This document shows positions 1-7,709 of a DNA stretch of 64,000 nt, piece after piece; the first letter of the stretch is position 1; every line of letters starts with the position of its first letter. The stretch is from DATCMU01 sp036563245. Lineage in GTDB: Bacteria; Pseudomonadota; Alphaproteobacteria; Rhizobiales; Devosiaceae. Both the position numbers and the translations under genes were made by a program. Under the pieces are notes generated by a model. It made no database searches. It was not told the DNA's origin and saw only the letters and a list, made by a program, of their open reading frames with translations. The DNA lies in assembly GCA_036563245.1 (NCBI GenBank), contig DATCMU010000034.1, forward strand, positions 1-64,000. The letters are read 5' to 3'.

Positions 1-179
1 GCCACCATGGCAGCGCTCGGCATCATCGCCGCGAGGTCGCGCCCGGTGATCGGGCGAACGAACACGACGTGGTTTGCGCCCAGCGCGGCGAACTCTGCCG
101 CGCTCAGGGTCTTGAGCGGGTTGACCGGCGGAATTCCGGCCTTTGCATCCTGGGGTTCATCGCTGCGCTTGTCGTGCAT
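1..179 (-). CDS. DUF1150 family protein (3' end cut by window edge)
   Basis: The frame opens at an ATG whose A is at 179 on the complement and runs off the left edge, leaving 59 visible codons. It contains the stretch LGANHVVFVRPI, which I recognise from the small DUF1150 proteins that accompany hsp20 in Rhizobiales. It starts 13 bp after the Hsp20 stop codon on the same strand, so the two are probably one heat-shock transcript. No biochemical role is established for this family. The identification rests on this short motif and on the neighbour. Confidence 0.62.
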   Translation of the reverse strand, partial: MHDKRSDEPQDAKAGIPPVNPLKTLSAAEFAALGANHVVFVRPITGRDLAAMMPSAAMV

Positions 180-192
180 GGTACGCCTCACT

Positions 193-612
193 TCACTCGG
201 ACTTGATTTCGATCCGGCGCGAAACCTTCTGTGGCTGCGGACGAAGGACACTGATGATCAGCAGTCCATCGCGCAGTTCTGCGCCTTCGACCTGCATGGC
301 TTCGGCGAGAAGGAAATTGCGCTGGAACTGACGGGCCGCGATGCCGCGGTGCAGGAACTCGCGTCCCGGCTCGTCGTTCTGTCGCCCGCGGACCAGCAAC
401 TGGCTGTCTTCGACGCTGACGTCGAGGTCGGCCGCGCCAAACCCGGCGACCGCGATCGAGATGACATAGCGCTCGGCCCCGTCCTCGCCGCTGCGGCGTT
501 CGATATTGTAGGGCGGGTATCCGTCCGTCCCCTTGGCCATGCGGTCGAGCCTCTCTTCGAGGTCGTCGAAGCCCAGCAAAAACGGCGCGGAAAAAAGCGA
601 AATGCGAGACAT
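193..612 (-). CDS. Hsp20 family small heat shock protein (IbpA-like)
   Basis: This 139-residue protein has the usual length and layout of a bacterial small heat shock protein: a short N-terminal arm, an alpha-crystallin beta-sandwich (about residues 35-128, including the segments YVISIAVAGF and GLLIISVLRP) and a short charged tail. Such proteins form large oligomers in the cytoplasm and hold unfolding proteins for later refolding by DnaK/ClpB. The C-terminal I-x-I anchor is present only loosely. The leader carries a ROSE-like hairpin that pairs with the ribosome binding site, so heat control of translation is likely. The ATG at 612 sits 8 nt after the AAGGA ribosome binding site. Confidence 0.93.
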   Translation of the reverse strand: MSRISLFSAPFLLGFDDLEERLDRMAKGTDGYPPYNIERRSGEDGAERYVISIAVAGFGAADLDVSVEDSQLLVRGRQNDEPGREFLHRGIAARQFQRNFLLAEAMQVEGAELRDGLLIISVLRPQPQKVSRRIEIKSE

Positions 613-680
613 CGGTCAAGTCCTTCCCACGAAGCAACTTCAGATGGCAGCCCAGAAGAGCCGGCACCGCCACGAACCTC
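613..680 (-). promoter_or_regulatory. ROSE-like RNA thermometer in the hsp20 leader
   Basis: On the minus strand the last hairpin before the hsp20 start (complement of about 618-638) pairs UUGCUUC with GAAGGA around a GUG(G) loop. This buries the AAGGA ribosome binding site (complement of 621-625). One G of the UUGCU strand faces a G, which is the bulged or G-G arrangement typical of ROSE elements in front of rhizobial small heat shock genes. A further GC-rich hairpin is possible upstream (complement of about 645-672). The pairing is seen by eye; heat melting is inferred from the ROSE family. Confidence 0.6.
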
Positions 681-725
681 GATATGGGATAGGTTGCATG
701 GCGGTTCAAGGGAAGCTATGCGGGC

Positions 726-1610
726 GTGAACCCGATCTGTGAGGAGTGCGCCAAGGTGCAAGGCGATGTTTCAATTGTCATGCCGGCCTTTCGTGCCCAA
801 GCCACTATCGCCGACGCGGTACAAAGCGTGCTGGCCCAGACGCACACGCAGTGGGAACTGATCGTCGTGGCCGATGACGAAGCGGATTATCGCGCCATCC
901 TCGCCGCCAGGGGGCTCGATGACCCGCGCATTCGTTACCTTGCCACGGGCAGGACCGGCTCCGGGTCGCCGCCCGCGCGCAATATCGGACTGGACGCGGC
1001 GCGGTACCGGTTTTCGGCGATCCTGGATGCCGACGACCGGTTCCATCCCGAAAAACTGCAAAGGGCGGTGGCCGTTCTTTCCGATTACGGGATCGTTTCG
1101 ACGGCGCTGACGGTCACCGATCCCGACCATCGCCCGCTGCGCCACGTCGCCGCCGGAGAAGACCGCGAATTGCCGGCTGCCGGCTACAAGTTCGTCAATT
1201 TCTCCATGGATTCGATGCTGGTCTACGATCGCTCGCGCGCCGATCCGCGTTTCGATCCGGGCCTGCCGTGCCTGACCGATCTCGACTTTCTTCTCAAGCT
1301 GTTCGCCGGCAACCGGTCCTGCTTTCATCTCGGCACGCCATTGCACGATTATGTGAAGCAGCCCCTGTCCGTGTCCAACAAGCCCGGCGCCAGCGCCAGG
1401 ATGGCCGCGACCAAGCGCCTGATGCTGGAACGGCTCGAGGCCGGTTTCTACTCCATGGCGGCGCCCGACGCGGCTTCCGGGTTCCGGCGCTTTCTGGAAA
1501 TTTCGCTCGACGCCGAGCAGGCCTATGACGCGGCGCGCGCGGCCAACCCCGATCTGCTCTTCGAGGATCATCTCGAGCCCCGGCTTGCCACGGCCAATGT
1601 CGGACCTTGA
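726..1610 (+). CDS. Glycosyltransferase family 2 protein
   Basis: This 294-residue protein has a GT-A fold N-terminus. VSIVMPAFRAQATI at about residues 15-28 is the typical nucleotide-sugar-binding strand and turn, and ILDADD (residues 99-104) holds the DxD motif that binds metal and the donor sugar. No membrane segment is evident, so it is probably cytosolic or peripheral and transfers a sugar to an unknown acceptor, such as surface polysaccharide or a lipid. The start is GTG at 726; no in-frame ATG lies closer to the conserved strand. It is divergent from hsp20 and stands alone, so context gives no acceptor. Confidence 0.85.
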   Translation: MNPICEECAKVQGDVSIVMPAFRAQATIADAVQSVLAQTHTQWELIVVADDEADYRAILAARGLDDPRIRYLATGRTGSGSPPARNIGLDAARYRFSAILDADDRFHPEKLQRAVAVLSDYGIVSTALTVTDPDHRPLRHVAAGEDRELPAAGYKFVNFSMDSMLVYDRSRADPRFDPGLPCLTDLDFLLKLFAGNRSCFHLGTPLHDYVKQPLSVSNKPGASARMAATKRLMLERLEAGFYSMAAPDAASGFRRFLEISLDAEQAYDAARAANPDLLFEDHLEPRLATANVGP

Positions 1611-1662
1611 CATGCGGTGCGGCCGGGTCTGCAATCAGGTTAAGGAGTGAACAGGGGTTGCG

Positions 1663-2061
1663 ATGGCGCGCGCACTTGCCTTTCTGGCCGCGACGCTCTT
1701 CGTATCGGGTGCGATGACGGCAGCTGCCCAGGGTTTCGGTTTCAGCTTCGATTGGGGCGATATCCCGCTGTGCACCAGCGGGCAGCCGAACCTGGTGCCC
1801 AATCCGCTCTTTGAACTGCATGACGTGCCTCAAGGGGCGGTATCGATCGTATTCAAGCTCACCGATCTCGACGTTCCCGGCTATGCGCATGGCGGCGGGC
1901 GGGTTCGTCTTGCCGGCCAAGACCTGATTGCGCCCGGCGCCTTCACCTACAAGAGCCCTTGTCCCCCTTCGGGCAGCCATACCTATGAATGGCGCGCCAC
2001 GGTTCTGGACAAGGATGGCAAGCCGATCGCCGAGGCGCGGGCGAGCACACGCTATCCCTGA
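1663..2061 (+). CDS. Secreted PEBP/YbhB-like protein (hypothetical)
   Basis: This 132-residue protein has a clear Sec signal peptide (MARALAFLAATLFVSGAMTAAAQ, cleavage near residue 22) and a small beta-rich domain. The piece YKSPCPPSGSHTYEW at about residues 94-108 resembles the Y-x-GPCPP-x-GxH signature of the phosphatidylethanolamine-binding (YbhB/YbcL) family, and IVFKLTDLD matches its ligand-pocket strand. It is shorter than ordinary YbhB proteins (about 150-180 residues), so this may be a reduced member. A good ribosome binding site (aaggag) lies in front. Its last 10 bp overlap the 3' end of the convergent ribokinase gene. Confidence 0.6.
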   Translation: MARALAFLAATLFVSGAMTAAAQGFGFSFDWGDIPLCTSGQPNLVPNPLFELHDVPQGAVSIVFKLTDLDVPGYAHGGGRVRLAGQDLIAPGAFTYKSPCPPSGSHTYEWRATVLDKDGKPIAEARASTRYP

Positions 2062-2954
2062 TCGGCCATCGCTTTGGTCACGGCGTCCGCCAACGGGATT
2101 GCGGGCTGCGCGCCCGGCGAAAGGCACGCGAGGCTCGCCGCCGCTGCCGCCCGTTCGATAGCCCGCTCGAGATCCAGTCCATCGCCAAGGGAAGCAGCGA
2201 AATAGCCGCAGAACGTGTCGCCCGCCCCCACGGTGTCGACCGGCTCGATCCTGAGTGCGGGCACGAAGAAACTGCGATCGGGGGTGGCGGCTCGCACCCC
2301 GTCCGCTCCTAGCGTCACGATGACCGTTTGCGCCTTGAGCCTTGCCCGCTCGGCAATGGCCGCCTCCAGATCGCTCGTATCCCCGCCCCGCAGCAGGGCG
2401 AATTCGGTCTGGTTGGCGATGACCACATCGGCAAGGTCGGCGACCTCGGGCGTACTGTCGAGGAACGGCGCGGTATTGAGAATGCTGGTGGCGCCGCGCT
2501 GTCTCGAGAGCGCGAGCGCGTCTCGCGTCGCCACCTGCGGAATTTCCTGCTGCAGCAGCACCATGTCACCGCGCCCAAGCCTTTCGCACGCGCGCGCCAC
2601 TTCGTTTGGTCCAAGGCTTGCATTGGCGCCGGGCAGCACGGCAATGGCATTTTCGCCGCGCTGGTCCACCAGGATCATGGCGATGCCCGTGGCTCCGGGC
2701 CGGTGGTGGACATTCTCCAGATTGACGCCCGCGCTGGTGAGAAGCTCCAGCGCCTGCGCGGCGAAGACGTCGTCACCCACCGCGCCGGCAAGATGCACAT
2801 TGGCCCCGGCGCGCCGCGCCGCCAGCGCCTGGTTTGCCCCCTTGCCGCCAGGAGCGGTCGCGAAACTTGTGCCCAGAACCGTCTCGCCGGGGCCGGGCAG
2901 CCTTTGGACCTTGCCGATCTGGTCGAGGTTGATGGAACCCAATACGGTAATCAC
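2052..2954 (-). CDS. rbsK: Ribokinase
   Basis: A PfkB-family sugar kinase of 300 residues, the normal length for ribokinase. It phosphorylates D-ribose at O5 with ATP in the cytoplasm. Signatures are GSINLDQ at the N-terminus (substrate lid), PGGKGANQA at about residues 35-43 (first PfkB signature) and DTVGAGDTFCG in the C-terminal third (anion hole and catalytic Asp). No ribose transporter or rbsD is adjacent, so other furanose substrates remain possible. The upstream DUF1697 gene overlaps its start by 4 bp (ATGA), implying coupled translation. Its 3' end overlaps the convergent PEBP-like gene by 10 bp. Confidence 0.88.
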   Translation of the reverse strand: MITVLGSINLDQIGKVQRLPGPGETVLGTSFATAPGGKGANQALAARRAGANVHLAGAVGDDVFAAQALELLTSAGVNLENVHHRPGATGIAMILVDQRGENAIAVLPGANASLGPNEVARACERLGRGDMVLLQQEIPQVATRDALALSRQRGATSILNTAPFLDSTPEVADLADVVIANQTEFALLRGGDTSDLEAAIAERARLKAQTVIVTLGADGVRAATPDRSFFVPALRIEPVDTVGAGDTFCGYFAASLGDGLDLERAIERAAAAASLACLSPGAQPAIPLADAVTKAMADQG

Positions 2955-3484
2955 GACGAGGCCTTCTCCAGGATTCGCAGGATCGTGTTCCAGTTGCGGC
3001 TGGTCACATGGCGTCCGAACGGCTTGCCCAAGGTGTCGAGACCGGGACCGAACCGGCCATTTGCCATCCGGAAGGCCACCGCGAATATGTCTTGCGCCGA
3101 CTTCCCGGCAATCTCGAAGTCGCCTGCCGCGGCGCAGGGCAGCTCAAGGCGGTCAGTATTGCCCATGCCCAGCATGAAAACATAGAATTTCACGTCCGCG
3201 CCAGCGGAATAACCCGTGAACGGGTCGCTTCTCACCATGTCCTGCAACTCGGTTGCCGATCTGAGGATGGTCTCGACCTCGAAGCCGAAGTCGCCAAGCA
3301 GTTGCGTTTCGATACGGCGCACCGTCGCCGCGTCGTTCTCGCCGTCAAACACCACATTGCCGGTCGCCAGAACGGTTTGCGCTCCACCGAACCCGGCGCG
3401 CGAGAAACTGTGTTGAAGATCGGTCATCTTCATCTGGCGTTTCCCCAGGTTTACCCCACGCAGGAACGCAACCAGTCGTGTCAT
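2951..3484 (-). CDS. DUF1697 domain-containing protein
   Basis: A 177-residue protein starting MTRLVAFLRGVNLG, the characteristic opening of DUF1697 proteins, which are widespread but uncharacterised. The segment QTVLATGNVVFDG and the C-terminal RNWNTILRILE (typically '(T/S)RNWNT') are also typical. The start at 3484 was preferred to longer in-frame openings because homology begins here and a GGGGG ribosome binding site lies just upstream. It is the first gene of a two-gene unit with the ribokinase (4-bp overlap). No function can be assigned. Confidence 0.85.
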   Translation of the reverse strand: MTRLVAFLRGVNLGKRQMKMTDLQHSFSRAGFGGAQTVLATGNVVFDGENDAATVRRIETQLLGDFGFEVETILRSATELQDMVRSDPFTGYSAGADVKFYVFMLGMGNTDRLELPCAAAGDFEIAGKSAQDIFAVAFRMANGRFGPGLDTLGKPFGRHVTSRNWNTILRILEKASS

Positions 3485-3698
3485 CGTGGACCCCCCTTGC
3501 GGTTCCAGTTTGCCGGTGACGACGACAATCGGCAACAAGGATCGCAGCGACTGGTCGCGCACGGCTTTCGTTCCTGTGGTGGCGGGCGCGAGCCAGGCCC
3601 GGCACCCTGTTTCGTCGCTGCGGGGCATTTGATAGAACGTCCCTGCTCGCAAGCGGGCGAACACCAAGGAATTGGCCGTGGGTCAGGAAGGACGAACC

Positions 3699-4640
3699 AT
3701 GTCAGGCGGATGCTGCGCACCGGCCCGGGGAGGATCGCCCGCGGACGAAACCGGACAGTCTCCAATGCTTGTTGAAAAAGGGCAGGGGCGCCCGTCGCAC
3801 CCGATCCACGTGCGCGGCGGGCGGACCTTCGTGGGCACGAGCAAGCCCGCGCTGCCACAGGACGGGGAAGGCCCGCGCCGCCCGGTCAGGATTGGGGATT
3901 TCCACCTCGAGGCGCAAACGGTCACGGTTTCGCGCTTTGCCGAGTTCGTCGCGGCAACCGGCTATGTCACCGAGGCCGAGGAGTTCGGTTGGTCGGCGGT
4001 GTTCGCCGGCCTCCTGCCGCCCGATGCGACGGTGACCCTTTCGTCGCCTGATACGCCCTGGTGGGTGCGGATCGAGGGTGCAAGCTGGCGGCAGCCCGAA
4101 GGGCCCGGGAGTTCGGTCGCCGATCGGCAGGATCACCCGGTCACCCAGGTGTCCTGGCGTGATGCGAATGCCTTCGCCGCCTGGGTCGGTGGGCGGTTGC
4201 CCACGGAAGCGGAATGGGAGCATGCCGCGCGCGGCGGCAGCACGGATCGACGGTTTCCGTGGGGCGATGAAGAACCCGACGACACCAATATCAAGTGCAA
4301 CATCTGGCAGGGCCGCTTTCCCCGGCACAACACCTGCGCGGACGGCTACATGGGCACCGCGCCGGCGCGCAGCTTCGAGCCAAGTCCGGAGGGCTTCTAC
4401 AATCTCGTGGGCAATGTCTGGGAGTGGACCCAGGACCTGTTCAGGGTGCGCTCGGTGTCGCGCATTGCACGGATGCGCAACGAGGCCGCCGCGGTGGAGC
4501 GCGACAGGACGCTGAAGGGGGGGTCGTTCCTCTGCCACATCAGCTACTGCTATCGCTATCGCATTGCGGCGCGCATGAACCTGACGCCCGACAGCGCCGC
4601 CTCCAATGTCGGTTTCCGGATCGCCTTCACCGACCTGTGA
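3699..4640 (+). CDS. Formylglycine-generating enzyme (SUMF1/FGE family)
   Basis: A 313-residue protein of the copper-dependent formylglycine-generating enzyme family, which oxidises the active-site cysteine of type I sulfatases (CxPxR motif) to formylglycine. Family marks are WWVRIEGASWRQPEG, the HPVTQVSW motif, GGRLPTEAEWEHAARGG, NIWQGRFP, GNVWEW and the C-terminal catalytic region GGSFLCHISYC. The two copper-binding cysteines of genuine FGEs are both present (about Cys279 and Cys284), so this is not merely an EgtB-like or generic SUMF1-fold protein. The ATG at 3699 is chosen because AGGAAGG lies 8 nt before it. The N-terminus is unusual in carrying a Cys pair (GGCCAP). No sulfatase lies within the window. 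Confidence 0.88.
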   Translation: MSGGCCAPARGGSPADETGQSPMLVEKGQGRPSHPIHVRGGRTFVGTSKPALPQDGEGPRRPVRIGDFHLEAQTVTVSRFAEFVAATGYVTEAEEFGWSAVFAGLLPPDATVTLSSPDTPWWVRIEGASWRQPEGPGSSVADRQDHPVTQVSWRDANAFAAWVGGRLPTEAEWEHAARGGSTDRRFPWGDEEPDDTNIKCNIWQGRFPRHNTCADGYMGTAPARSFEPSPEGFYNLVGNVWEWTQDLFRVRSVSRIARMRNEAAAVERDRTLKGGSFLCHISYCYRYRIAARMNLTPDSAASNVGFRIAFTDL

Positions 4641-4698
4641 GCGCGCGCCGAGGTCTTGCGGATCGTCCGTATTGGCGCTGGAGTCAGCGGGATGAAGA

Positions 4699-5715
4699 TC
4701 AGGTTTGCGCGTTGCGCCCGAGCACATCCAGGCCCTGCATGTTAAGGAAATGCAGGATATCGATGAATACCCAGTTTTCGGCCAGCTTGTCGCCATCGCG
4801 CCGGTAGATGTCGACGACGCGCATGTCCGCCGTTCGCCCGGCCGGCAAGCCCAGATAGCCGCCCACAGGGGTCACCGTCAGGTTCGGCCAGCCGAAAAAG
4901 CCGCCGAAATTGCCCTCGGCCAACCGGCAGATATGCCCGTTGAATACCCGGTTGGTCAGTCCGCTCCGGAACGGCCGCTGGTGTTGCTCGACATAGCGGT
5001 CGATGGTGTAGGTCGCCCCGATCCCCTCCGGCCCCCACCAGATCATGTCGTCGTGCCAGCATCTGGATAGTTCGATCTGCGGGCTGGCGTCGGCGGGCTT
5101 GGAACCCGGTCCGGTGTTGGAGTTCTTCGCGATGTCGCCGATCATGCGATTGATCAGATCAAGGGTCGCGGTGCCTTCGGTGGGGTCCGCGTCCTCGAAC
5201 AGCAGTCCGTCATGGGTCATCGGCCCAGGCTGCACAAGGTGCGCGCCGGTCTGCGGCGGCAGCGGGTTCAGGCCCGCCTGGCGCATCAGGTGCACGAGAT
5301 CGCAGAAGAAGGCCGTTTCCGCGATCCTGCCATTCTCGATCCGGTTGAATTCTGCGTAGCGCAGCATTGCAATTCGGCGCGTGGGCGCAATCCCCAGGAA
5401 TGGGGCGTCGAACAGGCCCATCAGGTGCCCCATGGACAGCGTCCAGACCGATTTGAACCCGTCGATCTGGTTGCGGCCGGCAATGAACACGTCCTGGCGG
5501 CGCTGCACGCGGCGCATCGCCACGAGGAAGGGAGACCAGAAGGTCGCCGCCACCGCCGCCGCGCCATGCTGCTCATGGAACGGATGCATGCCCCGCCAGT
5601 GCCAATTGGGGCTCGTTCGCTCTGCCAGGATTGCCGCGACGGAATCCGGTGTTGCCGCCGCAAGATCGGCATGGTGCGCGCGCACGAGCGCCTTTTCGCT
5701 GCAGAATTCCGACAT
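4699..5715 (-). CDS. Two-domain NTF2/SnoaL-like protein, copy 1
   Basis: A 338-residue protein made of two NTF2-like (SnoaL-type) alpha+beta barrels, roughly residues 1-165 and 180-330. It is clearly homologous to the protein at 11569-12609: shared blocks are an APFL-I-PT / RY-EF-RIENG-AE core in the first half and GP-GIG, HQ-PF, GWPN, ENWV--D-L in the second. SnoaL-like folds act as cyclases, dehydratases, isomerases or small-molecule binders; nothing here fixes the reaction. It is the last gene of the leftward ABC-transporter operon, 21 bp after the permease, which argues for a role in metabolism of the imported compound rather than polyketide synthesis. Confidence 0.75.
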   Translation of the reverse strand: MSEFCSEKALVRAHHADLAAATPDSVAAILAERTSPNWHWRGMHPFHEQHGAAAVAATFWSPFLVAMRRVQRRQDVFIAGRNQIDGFKSVWTLSMGHLMGLFDAPFLGIAPTRRIAMLRYAEFNRIENGRIAETAFFCDLVHLMRQAGLNPLPPQTGAHLVQPGPMTHDGLLFEDADPTEGTATLDLINRMIGDIAKNSNTGPGSKPADASPQIELSRCWHDDMIWWGPEGIGATYTIDRYVEQHQRPFRSGLTNRVFNGHICRLAEGNFGGFFGWPNLTVTPVGGYLGLPAGRTADMRVVDIYRRDGDKLAENWVFIDILHFLNMQGLDVLGRNAQT

Positions 5716-5736
5716 TTCAAACCCCGGGCAGGAAGA

Positions 5737-6615
5737 TCAGCCCTTCACCGCGCCGGCGGTCAGTCCGGACACGATCTGGCGCTGGAAGAACATGATGAGC
5801 ACGAACAGCGGCGCGGTCGCCGAGACCACGGCGGAAACCGCGAACATGATCTTGCCTTCCTCATATGTGGAGCCAAGGAAGCTGGCGATCTTGGGCACCA
5901 TCGTCTGGTTGGACTGGCTGAGCAGCGTCGCGGTTACCGCGAAGTCGTTATAGGCGAGAAGAAACGAAAACAGGCCGGTCGTGATGACGCCGGGCCACAT
6001 GACCGGGATGATCACGTGGCGGAACGCCTGGAAGCGCGTGCAGCCGTCGACCATGGCGCTTTCGTCGAGATCCTTGGGGATGTTGAGGAAGAACGAGTGC
6101 AGCATCCACAATGTAAACGGCTGGTTGATTGCCACCAGCACGATGATTGCCGTCGACAGGTGCCCCCACAGGTTCCACTGAAAGAACGGAAGCAGGTATC
6201 CCGAGACCAGGGTGATATGCGGCATTGCGCGAAAGACCAGCGCGATCATCAGTAGCCAGAATGAATATCTGTGCTGGGAGCGGGCCAGTGCGAACCCTCC
6301 GAGTGTGCCAAAGGTCAGCGAGATGATCACGGTGAAGAACACTACGATTCCGGTGTTGATCGCGGCGCGCCAGAACTCCTTGGTCACCCAGGCGCCGTAA
6401 TACCCGGACCCGGTGAACGGCGAACCGGTGTCCGCTCTGGTGTGAACGCCCCACAGGGCATTCATCCAGTTGTTCAATGAAAAGAAGTCCGCCTCGACCT
6501 TGAACGAACCCCACATCGTCCAGAGGAAGGGGAACGCGGCGACGACAAGCCAAAGTGCCACAAAGCCGTAGGCCAGCGTGGCCAGTATCGGAGAACGGCG
6601 TGTTGCGATGTTCAT
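5737..6615 (-). CDS. Carbohydrate ABC transporter permease (MalG type)
   Basis: A 292-residue inner-membrane protein with six predicted transmembrane helices. Its cytoplasmic EAA loop (MVDGCTRFQAFRHVIIP, about residues 190-206) docks the ATPase. This is the MalG/CUT1 subfamily, forming the translocation channel together with the MalF-type permease at 6615-7643. The start overlaps the stop of that permease by one base (ATGA arrangement), so the two are translationally coupled. The substrate is unknown; the family mainly carries oligosaccharides, glycosides and polyols. Confidence 0.9.
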   Translation of the reverse strand: MNIATRRSPILATLAYGFVALWLVVAAFPFLWTMWGSFKVEADFFSLNNWMNALWGVHTRADTGSPFTGSGYYGAWVTKEFWRAAINTGIVVFFTVIISLTFGTLGGFALARSQHRYSFWLLMIALVFRAMPHITLVSGYLLPFFQWNLWGHLSTAIIVLVAINQPFTLWMLHSFFLNIPKDLDESAMVDGCTRFQAFRHVIIPVMWPGVITTGLFSFLLAYNDFAVTATLLSQSNQTMVPKIASFLGSTYEEGKIMFAVSAVVSATAPLFVLIMFFQRQIVSGLTAGAVKG

Positions 6616-7643
6616 CAGGCCCTCTTTCGGTTGAAGTCGCGCCAGGTGCGGATCAGTACGGGGGCAAGCAGGATTCCCACCCCGATGATCGTCAGGATCG
6701 ATGTGGCCGCAGCCGAATTGAACTGCCGGTTTGTGCCACTGAGATCATTGTAGATGTAGTAGGACAGCGAGGAGGCATTCGCCTGCGCCGAGAACCCCAC
6801 GATGGGCTCGAAGACACGGAAATTGTCCATGAACTGGATCAGCAGCACGAACACCACGAGCGGCGCGATATAGGGGACCACAACATAGCGCACCCGCTCC
6901 CACCGGTTTGCGCCGTCCACGATCGCCGCCTCGAGCGTCTCCGAGGGCACCGTCTGCAACCCGGCGTAAAAGACGATGAAGGCAAAGGGCAGATTGTGCC
7001 AGATGCCGTAGATGATGAGCGTTATCCAGGTCAGCGTCGGCGAGGCCTTCAGCGAAAGACCCGGATCGTTCAGCAGGGTCTGCAGGCTTGCCCCGATTAT
7101 CCCCCGGGAATCGATCATCCAGAACAGGATCAACGACCCGATGAGGGGCGTGACGATCATGGGAAGCAGGGAAACGAAGATTGTGGGGCCCTTGAGAACC
7201 CCGGGCAGCATGTTCACGCCGAGGGCCACGGCAAGGCCCAGAACGAGGACGAACGGGGTAACGACGAACGTGTAGGTGAGCGTGAACGCAAGCGCCCGAT
7301 AGAACGACAGGTTCATCAGCTTGGCCCAGAATGCACCAGGGCTGTCGCTGGAGGCCCAGGCTTCCGCGACATCTGCGGCCGCAAGATGGTTGCGGTCGAG
7401 GTAGGTCCCAAGGCCATTGAACCGGCCAAGGGGATATTGCGCGCGAACCTTCGCCGTGGCCTCGGCATCGACCTGTGTCTGGTCGGTGCAGCCGAAGGGG
7501 TCGCAGGTCTGGGTCGTCACGACCACCTGCTCCGGCTCCACGAAGATTGACTGGATGACAACCGACACGATTGGCATCGCGATGAACAGGAACATCGCGA
7601 GCAGTGAGGGCAGGATGAACCAGAAGAAAGTCCGGTGCGGCAT
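6615..7643 (-). CDS. Sugar ABC transporter permease (MalF type)
   Basis: A 342-residue permease with six or more transmembrane helices and the EAA loop EAAIVDGANRWERVRYVVVP, matching the MalF/UgpA group. The first periplasmic loop is long (about residues 35-105) and contains a Cys pair (TCDPFGC) that could form a disulfide, as in other permeases with enlarged loops such as the AglF type. The ATG at 7643 (MPHRTFFW) is chosen over an upstream opening because GGGGAG precedes it and the first helix begins directly after. It follows the binding-protein gene and an intercistronic hairpin. Confidence 0.88.
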   Translation of the reverse strand: MPHRTFFWFILPSLLAMFLFIAMPIVSVVIQSIFVEPEQVVVTTQTCDPFGCTDQTQVDAEATAKVRAQYPLGRFNGLGTYLDRNHLAAADVAEAWASSDSPGAFWAKLMNLSFYRALAFTLTYTFVVTPFVLVLGLAVALGVNMLPGVLKGPTIFVSLLPMIVTPLIGSLILFWMIDSRGIIGASLQTLLNDPGLSLKASPTLTWITLIIYGIWHNLPFAFIVFYAGLQTVPSETLEAAIVDGANRWERVRYVVVPYIAPLVVFVLLIQFMDNFRVFEPIVGFSAQANASSLSYYIYNDLSGTNRQFNSAAATSILTIIGVGILLAPVLIRTWRDFNRKRA

Positions 7644-7670
7644 CGACGCGCTCCCCCTGACTGAAGGGAA

Positions 7671-7695
7671 CGGGGTGCTGTTGTAGCGCACCCCG
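7671..7695 (-). other. Intercistronic hairpin after the binding-protein gene
   Basis: CGGGGTGC (7671-7678) and GCACCCCG (7688-7695) form a perfect 8-bp stem with a 9-nt loop between the binding-protein stop and the first permease start. No U-run follows on the minus strand. Such hairpins typically stabilise the 3' end of the binding-protein message or attenuate read-through, giving more binding protein than permease. That role is inferred. Confidence 0.5.
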
Positions 7696-7709
7696 CTCCG
7701 ATTGTTCGG

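Noticed and set aside
7..729. A 240-codon open frame on the plus strand across the Hsp20 and DUF1150 genes
   Set aside because: It is antisense to two genes with clear family resemblance, has no ribosome binding site and shows no recognisable domain; long antisense frames are common at this GC content.
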